A stretch of 64,000 nucleotides of DNA from Luscinia megarhynchos. Lineage: Eukaryota > Chordata > Aves > Passeriformes > Turdidae. Below are positions 14,484 through 27,388 of the stretch, one piece after another (within the stretch, counting starts at the first letter, position 1; every line of letters begins with the position of its first letter). Both the position numbers and the translations under genes were made by a program. Where the stretch lies: assembly GCA_034336665.1 (NCBI GenBank), contig CM067566.1:17032330-17096329 (forward strand), read 5' to 3'. Below the pieces are notes generated by a model. The model ran no database searches, was not told the DNA's origin, and saw nothing but the letters and a program-made list of their open reading frames with translations.

Positions 14484-15540
14484 CTTCTGTGGAATAAAAC
14501 GATAATTAAATGTAAGAACTAATCTGCCTCCATAGTGTCTTATTGACAGGGCAGAGGTTAATATCAGTGCATATTTAGGCAGACATTATTATCTAATTCT
14601 CTAGCCAGTTCTTTTCAAAAAAGATGAGGCTACATGTGATGAGAGTAAAAAAGATTAAACATAAAAATGTTAGGTTATAAGTGGGTGACTGTAACGTATT
14701 TTTTCCATACCATTTCAGGACTCAAGTATGAATTCAAAATTCCAGTGTTTGGAAAAATTGGTGGGGCTGTGCTAATGTATGGAAAGACTAGATCTAACTA
14801 AATATTGAATAGATTGATTAAGCTTTGTGTATCTCTCAGTGAGAGATCAAGTGAAAGCTCCCTTTATTGACAGAAAACCAGGAAAAACATGAGTTAGTTG
14901 TTTTTCTCTACTAAAGTAAAGGATACTTTTAATTTTTTACTTTAAATTTTTACTTCAGATTTATCATTCATTTGCCAGCTATTACAGAGCCTCTGATTTA
15001 TTGATAAGGAATCTGAGATTGGTGTGGTTTGAGCTGCAAAAAAGTACCAAAAAAGAGTCATGCTACTGCACATGAGGGAGTCCTCTCTGCTCCGTGCTCT
15101 GCTGATCTGGCACAATAAATATGTGTGATAGTAAAGTTAGATTTAAAGTGAATTTAAAGCTGTGAATTTATCATTTATCTTCAGCTTTTATGGATCCAAA
15201 AAAAGTCTGTGCTATCAAAAAAAAGGAAAAATAGAATGTCTTGTAAATAATGTGAATCAATACTTCTGATGTATTGTCACAACTGTTGGTTGTATGAAAA
15301 ACATAATAAATGTAACACAAATAGTACTCAGGGTCTTGAGATGAAAATGTCAACCAAGCTGCAGCAGCTAATGGGGATTCACATTTTTGTAAGCAATGTA
15401 GCAGAGTTTGTACTCTGTTTCCTTACCATCAGCTACATTTAGCAGCAATAAGGTTTGTATAAATAATACATTATCAAATAGCACATAATCACCTTGCATA
15501 AGTATGCTATGCTATCTTCAGTAGGCATGGCATAGAACAC

Positions 15541-15690
15541 CTAAATATAGTGAGATATAGTATGAACATATTATTATCCTATGAGTATGTTATATGGTTA
15601 TATAGTACATAAATTATTACATGGAATTAATAACATAATAAATTAATATAATTCATAACATTAATAAATTAATTTTAATATAACATGAAC
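15541..15690. repeat. AT-rich low-complexity block
   Basis: The block is made of TTAATA, AATAAATTAAT and TATATAG-like words with very little G or C. It is not a clean tandem repeat. Confidence 0.7.
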
Positions 15691-18600
15691 TATACAAGCC
15701 AGATTCACTAAGATTTATGGCACTTTTTAGTAATGTGCATATGGTAATATAAAATACCATGTGTAGTCTATAAACTGAATATGATACTCTTCTTTATTGG
15801 ATTAGTGCATTTATATTTTTAAAATCCAAAGATCTGAGAAACAAACTATGCCTTTTATATTGTGATAAACTAAAGCTAGGGAAATTGTCAATTTTGTTGC
15901 ATGATTAGAACTCCATTTATAGCCCCTCTATGAATATCATCCTTGGCATTATGTTCTTCTGCCTTTTCTCTCTGATGAATGATGTGCCTTATATTGAAAT
16001 AAAAGATCACAAAACCAGACATGTTTGTAAGCGTGGTATATGGAAATGCTTTCAAAGTATGAATTAGAATTACCCTGTAGAACATACTGCCAAAATGGAA
16101 GAGTTGCTAGCCAGATACTCCTGTAGGTCACTGTGGAATCAGTAGTGCCCTTCTCAGTGTTAAGAATTAAGGAGAGGCACTTCTGCTTTCCTCCTCTCCT
16201 GCACCTCACAAAGACAGGGGGATAAACCCAGTCTGGTGATGCTTTCTGGCTTTTGTTAACAAAAATGTGCTTCAGGCTGGAGGCAATATCCTTATTTTTG
16301 TATTCATTCTCTTTGAAGAGTCTCTGTGTGTACAGTTACTCTCACTTTTAACCAGATACTGGAATCTTTCTGAAACATAAGTTAGCCTAAATAATCTATC
16401 TTCTTACCTGCATCTGTATTGTTGGAGTTGTATCAGCTTCTCTTTCATTGCTCAATGTTCCCTTTGGTTCCCATAGGTAGTACACTGTTCTCATCCTTTA
16501 CATGGGCTCCAGCAGCTAACATGTGCACCTTTAGTCCTGAAACTATCTCTGTTTTAAGCTGCTTTAATTATCAAATGGAAATGAAAGATTATTTATTGAA
16601 ACACTAGGGCTTTTTGGTAAGGCAGTAACGGTTGCCTTTACCAAACAAAAACAAAAACAAAAACATCTAAATTACTGACTAAATTGGCTAAAGCAGCAGC
16701 TGGCTCCTATGCCAAGCTATCAATGAATTCCTTGCTTCTTATTAAAATGTCTTGTGGAGCAGGTCTTTTTTAAAAAAGCAGACAAGTAAAAACCAATTAA
16801 TATTTGTTTATAATACTGATCAACATGTCTAATAACTGTTGCTAGCATTTTAATGAGAAATTTTCTTTTTCAGCATTTCTAAATTAATAAATTTCTCTTT
16901 GCTCAGGTAGCTTATGATTGACAGATGGTGGCTGTGCAAAGTATTTTGGAGCAAATGCAGCTGACAGACTGTAGGTGGGTAGTATGTTGAGCTGTCCAAT
17001 CTCAGCATTCTGTCCACGTGTAAATAGCACAGTTTATAGAGCAATTTTTTTGTTTGTGTCCTGTCATTAAAAATACAATTAAATATTCTGAGTACAGAAA
17101 TCTAAAAAAAAATTAAAAAGGACTTCAGATAAACTGCGTCCACTTGCCTGACCAAACATGGAGCTGACAGAAACATATTGATTTACATAACTGAGGATGT
17201 GACACTAGGGCATGTATCAGGAGTCACAGAAGGATAGAAAGAAACTCTACTGGATTTGTAAAGATTTAGCACTTTGTCTTCTCCATAGAGAATGAATGGG
17301 ATATTCTATTGGTTTTATCCATCAGCTTCAGAAGAATGGTATCCTGTGACTAGACTCTGCAAGATGCTCTAATAACATGAATAAATAACCGGAATTTTTA
17401 TTGCAAGAGCACCAACAGGCTATCAGAAAGTAAAAAATGTGCTGTAGAGCATTTAAAGCTTGGGAAAAAAAATGTTATCTCAAGTTCTGCTTCTGATCAG
17501 AAGCCAAAACCAAGGCATTTTTTCACATTTTTCTACTTCTTTTCCAACAGAAGGCTTCTTTTTACTCAAAGATGAGTAAAGTTTTAGAAAAAAAAAACAG
17601 GGACAGAATTTTAAGGCATTCTAATTTATACAAATTTGATTTCTTCAACACAAACTACAAAAATGTCCATGTTTGCTGATAATTCTCATCCTAATCAAAC
17701 TGCAGCCTACCTGTATGCCTCATAAGATCCAAGAGTTGCACCAGTCCTGTTCAGCTGCCCCATCTAACCAATGCTGCAAGAGGAAGAAGGCAGGTTCTGC
17801 AGGAGTCTGGGTGGAATAAGGGCTGCCAGACCATGGTCTGAAGATGGAGCTGAGCCAGCTGACACTGAATGCAATGATCAAATGAGGGGTAAGCTGCTGA
17901 AGATGGATTTGGTCTTGACTTCTTCCAAAGGTTTGGCTTTCCTGCTATGCTGAGAGGTCAGGAAAAGGTGGTAGTTATGGATAGAATCTTTGTGAAGAGA
18001 AGAAGCAGAAAGAGAAGAGCTGGTCAAAAGCTGGGAGCAGGGAAAGGGCTGTTAAAAGCTACATGGTCACTGAGATACCATGGAAGAAAATGTGGCAAGC
18101 TGATAAGGAGGATGTCCAGGCTGAATGCAGAAAACATAAAGCCAGTTATAAGATCTGTGTGTTCCATGTTGGGAAAGTGCTAAAAGCTGCTGGCAAAAGG
18201 GCAAAAGGCAGGACAAACATTTTCTAGCCATTAGAGCAGATTGGGAAGCAAAATTGGGAAAGGGTCTGAATGCTTCTGAATCAGCAGGTGGAGAAAATGA
18301 AGCAAGCACAGAAGAGAATGGTAATAAATTTTCCCTTCACTTAAGTTATTTTGAAAGCAGGCTATTGTTCAGGGTGACAGAAAATGCTTAACAGCAAAGG
18401 AGGAAATGCAGAAAATTTTAAATCAGGAATTGGCAAGAAAAATGAGCCCCTGAATTTCTAGAGAAACCTTCAATGGTGCCAGATCATTTAACTACAGGAA
18501 AAACCTGGGAGATGTTGTTTTTGTAATTAACAGGCATGAGGTAGAATTGGCTAGATGGGAGACCTTAAAGAAAGGTGCTACCTGGAATCGGCTTTACTGT

Positions 18601-19267
18601 GCCAGGTGGGCACATTGATACATGACTCTTATTAAACTCTGTCCCTGGTTAGCTCATGTGTGAGATGAACTCTGGGACACAGAGGCCAAATAAGGGAGCA
18701 GCTGAGGGCACCATCTGGCAAGGAATGAAGGAAGAAATGTCTTGTATTGCAGGAGCTGGCCTGGCTCTGAAAAAAGACTTTAAGAGGTATGAGTACAAGA
18801 GCTAGCTAGATTCTCTGTGGGTTGTGAGGTCTTGAGCAACCTACTTGTGCTATTTCACTACTGATCCTGAGAGACCAAACCAGGCAGGAAATGGCTTGTG
18901 GGAATTTGAAGGATGATGAAAATATCTAGACATTTTGCATACAATCTGTCTGGAACTCATATGCCATGCTGTTCTGAGGTAGACTCCTGCCATATGGTGC
19001 TCTGAAGGATGTGGCTGCCATACACAATGAAACAATTGAAAAATGTCCCCATTTGATGTTGCTTGCAGTGAAAAATGTCTCAGAATGCATCTCTATAATC
19101 TAACAGCAATAAGCAATGGCCACACTATTTACCATGATGATGATTAATATCAATGTTTTAACTTTTTTTTGTTCCAGATAAAAGCTTGTGATTCACTTCT
19201 CTTGTACAATTAGATCAAGGCTATCATGTAATTTACTGATTTTATTAAGTTCACCATGTACATAAAG

Positions 19268-19326
19268 AAATTGAGATGGTTCTTTCTTCTTCTACAAAAA
19301 TTGACGTGGTTCTTCCTTCTACAAAA
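19268..19326. repeat. Two-copy imperfect tandem repeat
   Basis: AAATTGAGATGGTTCTTTC and AAATTGACGTGGTTCTTCC head two successive units that both end CTTCTACAAAA. Unit length is about 28-31 bp. Confidence 0.75.
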
Positions 19327-22300
19327 TATCCAGGAAATATGACTGAAAGCAATTACATTAATGGCAAAATATGTTTCATAATTGCTTAGGTTTTCTGATT
19401 TTAAAGGTAATTTAACTTTTTCTAAAAAGCACTGAAGTTTTAATAGATTAAATAATCTGTGGCAGACTTCTCTTGACTTTTGACTTAATCACCTGCAATG
19501 ACCCCAGCATTTTAAAGAATCCTTGTGATGCAGCTGCAAAATACCATGGTTGATCTTTTCCTTTGGAGATGTATTGAGTAGAAACTAAAGCCTAGAGAAC
19601 AAGCAGGGCACAGCTTGCTTTTGTATTGATCTCAACACTGAAATTACCATGGCAATTCTCCAGGACATGATGTAGGTAGATAGGTGTGACTTGCTATACT
19701 TACAGATATCTGAGCTTAGTTCTTGAGATGTCTCTGTAAAGAATATCATGGATGCATCCATCTCAGTGAATTTGTGTTATGCAAATATTAAGTAATTTCA
19801 GTAATGTCTTTTTTTGTCTCTAAAAATCATGATGTTAGAAAGAGAAAAATATTTACTGAGGCACTGAAAAAGAAAGCTTTTATTTGAACAGTGCTTGTCT
19901 GAAATTTGTTAAAGTTATGAAAGGTAGAAAAAAAATCTGTGTATCACTGTCACATAAGTAGACAATGAAGGGAATGAAAACCACAGGTGAGAGAAGCTGA
20001 CTGCAAAAGGATGGGTGAGTAGAAGCCAGAAGAATGAGTTTGGGAGTAATTATAATTCAATGACTGAGCTTTTTAAGCACAAATGGGGAGAAGGGACACA
20101 TTTTCAGAGCAGCAAACTACAGTGCTATAACTGTAGTTACAAGGGGGAAAGGAGACAGTTCTTGTCAGGACACTCAGATTTTTTTTTCCTTTAAAGGAAA
20201 GTCATAATATTTTTGGACAGTTATTCAAAGAAAGACAATAACCCCATTTATTTTAGAAGAGTAAATGTTTGTGAAAAGCTTAATAGACAGCAGTAGGGGA
20301 ACTGAATTGCTTGTGAGATTTTATCAATAACCTGCTTTGTATTGAGAAGGAGAGAGGAAATACAAAGGTTCAGAAGCATGTGGGAAATTATTAACATTCA
20401 TTCTTATGCTAAAGAAAAAAGATATTAAAATCTGTGTCTAAAATAAATGGCTTTTCAGAGCCAAATCTTTAAGGAGAGATCTAGTGGCACAGATAGACAT
20501 TAAGGGAAAGAGCTGGCATTTCCCTCGAGTGTAGAGGATGACCACTGGCATTTCAGGACTGGTAATTGTCCTGACTTCTGGTGGATAAAATTGCTGTGGA
20601 ATGAACCTCTTCTAATCAGTTGAAGTTACTCATTTTACCTGATTACTTCTTTTTTCTAATTTTATGCCTTGTTTAGAAGTCTGCCCCTTCCCTGTTGTAC
20701 CTCACTATATCTAATATTTAATTTTTAGTACTGTTCAAGGGTGTCATCAATGCTGTGAGTGAATAAATAGCTGGAATTTGGAGCAAGGTCAGTTATTTAT
20801 TCTGCCCAAACGAGTTGTGTGAGCTCCATGCTCATTGTAGCTCTTTGAACCCCAGACCACATGTAGAGTAAGCTCTTCTGTAACTACCAGTGTGCAGACT
20901 CAGCCTGGGATATGACAATTATGCCATGACTTTCTTTCCCCTCCCTCCTTCTTTATCAGCTGGGAAAGAGTCTGCAAGGCAAGCTGATCTTATGATCCAT
21001 GCTTGTGGATAACTGGAAAAATATCTCTGCAATGTGTTACAAGAAATTTCTCATTATGAGAGAACTTGCCATCAACTTATCATATTTTGACCATAATGGC
21101 TTCAAATAATGGTTGCTTAAAATGGTTGAGAAAAATGGTTATTTAAAATGTCAAATTTAAAAATTCACTGCATAAAAAGAAAGGGGGTTTTTTTGGGTAC
21201 AAAGGTGTTACTTCAGAAAGTTCTGTTCAAAATCAATTTTTAATACTAGGGAATTCAAGGAAGATTATATAGAGCAGAAGGATTTGACACTTTAAATTGA
21301 GTACTCACTAGACAACTTCTAAAGTAAATCAACTTGACAGGCTCTAAAAAAAGAAAAAGAATGCTTGCATATTAATGAGGAGTATATTAGAATATTTTTC
21401 TTCTAAAAAATAAAATATTTCTACTAGAAAACAAATAGCTGTGAGAGAGATAACAGCTGGTATGGGAATTGGTAACACTCTTATCTCAACGTACAGATGC
21501 TGGCTAATGGCTCCTTGTGCAATGCATGAAGGAGAATACCTAAAGGGTCATAAACCTCAGGAAATTCCCCAAATACTCAAGAGTTAAAGGAGAAATCATG
21601 CCTGTTTTTCCAGAAAACCTGTTTTGCTGTCCCTTAATGTTAGGAAAAGTTCTATCATATGGGCTAAACACTTGGGTATGGTTATTCCTGCTTCTGGTCC
21701 TGCCAGTTGACTGAAGGTCACCACAGACTCTCAAAAAGACTTTGAGGTCAGGTTATTATATCTTTATATATGAATTTAACTGTTGGATTCAATAAACACA
21801 TGCTAAGGACAAGATGGTGCTGATCATCAGAACCAGCAATGATGCAAATAGTGTGTAGTACTGAAACTATATTCTTTGTTTACCTAACTGCAGGAAAAGC
21901 TTGCTGGTCACTCACCTACTGTAATTAAAATAATATGACACATGTGGTGTTTTTATAGTTACTAGATGTATCCAGATGTGGAAACTCCACTTTTCTTGAC
22001 AGCCTTTGGGAAGTATTGCTTCAATAAAAAGTACAGGAAAGGACTTCATGCTCTTGACAGTTATTTGAACTTGACCAATCAAATGTTCACTGAAGTGAAC
22101 TGTGGAAAGATTTCATTAATTTCATGTTTTGAACCAGACCTGAGACTTTTCTTTTGCATATTAGACTTCTCACACCAGGAGTCAAACAAGGCCTTTGAGC
22201 TACAGGTATTAACATATAGTGAGTGTCTGCAGGAAATGCCTCCAGCATCACACAGCTGAGCACTTAGCTTTGATGATCATCTTCTACTTTTCTGGCAGCT

Positions 22301-25300
22301 CCTTTTATGGGTGCCAGAGAAGACACCCTGTATCTAAACTGGCATGCTTAGGAAGTGCTCAAGTGCTTTATTTCTCCCTGATCATGGATATACTTTCCTT
22401 AGATATCTTATTCAGATTCTGGATTGAGCAAGAAATGTTAGTTCTAATCTTGACACTGATGCATGACCCTAGACACTGCAGAAGGCTAATTACTTCTGAG
22501 AATTATCCCAAGTGCCTTGTGCAGTAATCAAACAGGAATACTGTGGTAATTCTGTAAATGGAGCAAAGGTCTCCTGAGTCTGAGTCTTAACTGCAGGAAT
22601 TTTTCTGTTGATAGGGGTAACTTTCTGCACTTGAACGTTTAACTGATGGCTTTATGATGGTTTTCACTTAATCAAAACCAATCTGTCATTGGAGCTTTTT
22701 AATCATAAAGGTCAAAAGCTTTTCATATGCTTTCTATCATTATTTCAGTCTCTAACAGGATTTATTACTGAATATGTGTAGCTTACAGAACGAAATATGT
22801 CCCACAAAATATATTTGACAATTATTTGTATACCTCTGAATAAAATAACAAATATGAGATCTGATATAGGGAGAGTACAGGGCAGACCTAAACAAAAATG
22901 CTGCTAGAGAAAGACAAATTAGCCAGACATAGAGAAAGAAAAGACAGACAAACTCCCTGAAAATATACTCTAACTCCATTATTTAAATGTTCTCATGTAA
23001 TTGCAGGATGTACTGTACATGTGCTTTTAGACATCATCAGCCAAAGTGGATGGCAGGTACTTAAAATATTTCAAATTAGACATGAGGCCCTGCTCTCCCT
23101 TCCTTGTGATGTCTGAATGTGTTGACAGAAATCTTAATTACAGCCTCTGTTTCAAGGTGGCTACATTGAAAATATCACACCAGTTTATAAATCTCAAATT
23201 GCAGTGACCCAATTCACCAATAACTGTCTTTGCTTTTTACTCTATTTGAACTCTTTTTTGCTTGCATATTTAGGACTGGAAACAAACAAAAAACTTGCCT
23301 TTTTTAGCCATCTTATGTAGATGATTTGGTATTTGTGAAAACAAGAAGGTAACCTGCCTGTGTCTGTCACAAGAGGAGAGGATAGCTACATCCCCATTTT
23401 CAGTCAATTCACCAAGGAATGAAAGGCACAGGGGTCACTCCAAAGTGATCCAAAGAGAGCAGATGTTTACCAATAGGATGGGAAGTGCTGGATAGCTAGA
23501 GCCAGGGCTGCCTTGGGGACTGGAGGTGTAAAATGGAATTTGGGTGAGAAAGCACAGGTTGGAAGAGGCACCAGCACACCTTGGAAATGTCCAGTGTTGG
23601 CTGCAGTGTCTCTGCTAAGAGTCTTTTCAGTGAAGAGCAGCATGTACAGCATCCTTTCAGGCAATAATCTAACAGATGACAAATCAAAGACCTGTATGAA
23701 GGGGCAGATAAAATTCTGGAGGGAAAACGAGCATCACACAGCACAAGAGATGTGGGAATGAACTGGGAGAAAACCAGGCAAGCAGGGAAGTGTCCTTTTT
23801 GTTAATGGAACTCCAGATTTGTTATAATCAAATGATTTGTGAGTTTGGAGATGTGATTTTTTGCAGGCATGAATGGGAAGCTGCTTTGGCAGACCTGGTT
23901 GCTCACTGAGAACTCTTTAATTCTCTTTGTGAGACCTGTGTGCTCTGGGTTGTGTTTACTGACATTGTTTTTCATCTTTGACAGTCGTTATGTACCATGT
24001 TACTGTAGATGTCTGATTGAGCAAGAGGAGGGACAGGGAGGGTGTAAAGGTTTGCTGGATTGTTGATGTGCCTTAGATCAAGCAGAACAGAACTTGTTCC
24101 TCTGGCAAGCAGCTCTTCTGCAGAAGTGCAGATAAATACCAGATGGGGACTTACTTTTTTGGCTCACATTTTTTGTTTTGAAATGTGTTGAAACATTTTA
24201 TGAGCAGGACATGGTGCCATCCAGAATTTTTGTCAACCTTGCCTCATTTGTTTGACTGGATATGTGCCTTAGCTATAGATTTGCCCATGAAATTTTATGG
24301 GTTTAGCACCCATTTCTCAGCTTTAATACATAAACTGGAGAATGCAGTGCTGCTTCTTGCTCTTGATGTCATCACTTTTCTGCAAAGTGTTGGATATGTA
24401 GATATAGAAAATTGATACATGATCTATTGTCTAAATCTAAAAAAAATCCCTTAGGGTTGGGGACACCTGCATTAATTTAGGAAATTCTGAGCTTCCTGCT
24501 CCTTCATTACTGCAATTGTCTGAACCAATCTGTGGGGACTGGTTACAGAAAGTTTGATAGGCTTTATGGTATTCTTCCTATATATTATCACAAATACTCA
24601 ATTCTTGCCTGCCTCTGGCCATCCAAATCCTAAATTAACACAAAAAATACCTGGGTAAAAAATAAATAAAATAACCAAGCTGAGCCATTGTGTTGCCAAT
24701 GCACAGTGTTTCCAGACAAACTCGATGGTGCAGCAGGGATGACTTCTGAGGTAATGAAACTCACATGGGAATAAAATGCTGAAATGCAAAATCCTTATCA
24801 GCTTTCTCAAAGCTGTAATAGTTGGCTCCTCTCTTGAACATCACTGCTGACCATCCCAACACTGAACACAGTAAGGGAATTTTGTGGCCAGGCTCATCGA
24901 CATTTCCTGAAAAAATGAGTAAAATAAATGCACAGCCCAGAACACTCACCTATTGCTTGCTGTATATTTCAGAGCCCATCCTGATCCCTTACCCAGTGTT
25001 TGCAGATCTGCTGAACCTCTTCACCTGTTCCTAAATCATTTGCATTGTTTTCTGGATGTGGAGGAGAGAAAAAAGGAGAGATTTTTGGAGGAAATGGGGA
25101 AGAGAGGTAGAGCTATTTTTTGGACTATACTGCTGCTTTTTTTGCCCCCATGCTAAAGAGTTTGTTAATTAAAAAAAAAAGCAGCTTTGAGATAGGCGCA
25201 CTGGTGAAGATTTATTTTGGTCACTACAGAACAGTAGATTTTTCTGCACAGAGAATTCTTCTCAAAATCCAAAGAGCTTGCAACTAGAACAAAACAACAG

Positions 25301-27236
25301 AGAATTGGTGGACAGGTGGACAGAAGATGGCCAGAAAAGAGTAGCACCTCTAAACTCCAAGAACCAGTTCAAAACATTTGTTGCAAGCTTTGAGGCATGG
25401 AACCTGAAACTGGAGCACGCCTGTGGTTTGGCTCATGGGTGGTTTTGATTGAAACTTGCCTGCAAGATTTCAGGATGTGTTTGTATAGTCCACAGCTTTG
25501 CCACTTGGGACTTACAGGCTGGAGCTGGGTGCTCCAGCAAGAATCAGCTTAAGCCAGGGATGTGTTTGTCTCTTTTCCTTTCTTCCACCTCTTAAAGTTG
25601 AGGCTTTCAAGCTCAGAGTAGGACACCTTGATGTGACTGTACCTTCCTCTAAAACAGATACATTGATATTGCAAATAGTTTAGCAAATGTCCACTGTTGT
25701 CCATTAATGCATAACTTTGAATGGTGTTGCACTCAAATAACATTCAGTTACTTTCATCTTATTAACCTTTCTAATCTTCTGCCTTTTTTCATTGAATATC
25801 TGTATTACATAGATAGTGTAAAACTGTTAATTTCAAATCATCCTTATAAACAATTAAATCTAAACCAACATGTCAGCACTGCAAATCTTCTTTTGTTCAG
25901 AAAAATCCACCAATTTTGGAAAAAATAGTATTTTTTGTCAGTTTATAATGACACATTCTGACCTTCATAAGAGAAAACTATTAGGATTAAATTAAAACAA
26001 ATGTCAGCATGCCAGCCAGTGTAATTGGCTGCCTTTTTTTTCTTTTGGTTTCTGCTACTTAATACAAAAGAGAATCACTGCCCTTGTAAGAAGACTGACA
26101 AATCCTATTGCAAAACTCACTTAAATAATTTTAAATACCATATATCCTCTTATGTACCCCATTCAATTCTGAAAGTAGTAAGCAGGAAAATTCATAGGAA
26201 ACAACCAGTGTCAAAACCAGCTTAAGCTTTGTCTCTGGCCTCTGAACCTTGTGATTCTACCCTTCCTGGCTCAACTGAATTACTTTCCCCAGATGATGGT
26301 CTCCATTAATGAAGTCTTTCCTCATGTGCAATGTATATGCTGAGCTAATTGCCTTCTAAAGAAGGAAAAAGTCTTTTCTATTTCATGATAGTTAGAATAA
26401 GCAATAGTGAACCCAGCCTTAGCCATGTAGAAAGAACTTAGTGAGAATTAAACTGAGGAGAGAAAAAGGGAAACTCTTGAAGTGGTCCTCATGTATAGAG
26501 CTGTGTGACAGTGACAGATATTGCAGGAGGCAATTTGGGTAAAGCACTGATTGCAATATCTATGTGAAAAATTAATATTCCTGGTGGGGTTTTGCACAGA
26601 GTCCAGGGAAAGCCTGAGATTTCTAAACCTTCAGAAAGCTCCATAGGAAGAAACCAGCCTTGATTTGGGAATGAAGATATTTATAAGAAAATCAAATGAA
26701 CCAGAGAAATACCAGATCCCTTTCAGACTGATGGAAATAAACTGGTGAAGGCCCATCTCTCTGTCAGGTCTTAGGGGTCAAAAGGAACACAGTCTGTATC
26801 CATCTGGATGGCAAAAGGCTTATCAATATAGAGCAAAACTATATTCTAAGGCAGAAACTACTTCTACAGAGTTAACATACATGATTTCAAACATTCATTT
26901 TGGGTATTGGGATATTTAAGCTTGGGATATGTAATCTCCAATCCAAACACACACTCACCTCCATAAATTAAAAACAATTTACTGTAATCAAGACTTGCAT
27001 TGTTATTAAATATTATGATATATCTCACAGCATACAGCTCTCACTTGTGGACAAATTATTTGAAGACAAGATTTACAACAAAAAGTATGCTAAGAAAGAA
27101 AATGCAGAACACTTATTATTAAAAACAGTAGCCACTGTGTGTTTTACTGTGTTTTCTAAATCAGAAACTGAGAGTTAGGGTATTTTTCCACATGAAAGAA
27201 AACAGCCACGAGAAAACCATATTGATATGAAACAAT

Positions 27237-27388
27237 GTGTTTTGTTTGGGTTTCTTTTTTGAGGTTTTTTGTTTGTTTGTTTGTTTCTTTGTTTCTGGGG
27301 TTTTGGAGGTTTTTGTGGTTTTGTTTTCTTTTGTTTTGTTTTTTAGGGGGTTGTTGTGGGGTATCTGTTGTTTGTTTTGTTTTTTTAA
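27237..27388. repeat. G/T-rich low-complexity block with (TTTG)n core
   Basis: The plus strand is almost free of A and C over ~150 bp. It is built from TTTG and TTTTG units with several G runs (GGGG near 27297, GGGGG near 27346, GGGG near 27358). Open frames here read as F/C/V/G runs and are not proteins. Confidence 0.93.

Larger units (their letters stand above)
14484..27236. other. Intergenic, mostly unremarkable
   Basis: AT-rich non-coding sequence. It includes a very AT-rich block around 15540-15690, a short ACAAAA repeat near 16641-16665 and a two-copy ~28-bp direct repeat near 19268-19326. No gene, RNA or named transposon is recognised. Confidence 0.65.

Noticed and set aside
17771..18309. 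Run of overlapping open frames on both strands, one with a basic RRSRKRRAGQK stretch
   Set aside because: No family resemblance, no splice context and a purine-rich composition. Likely chance in a locally stop-poor region.
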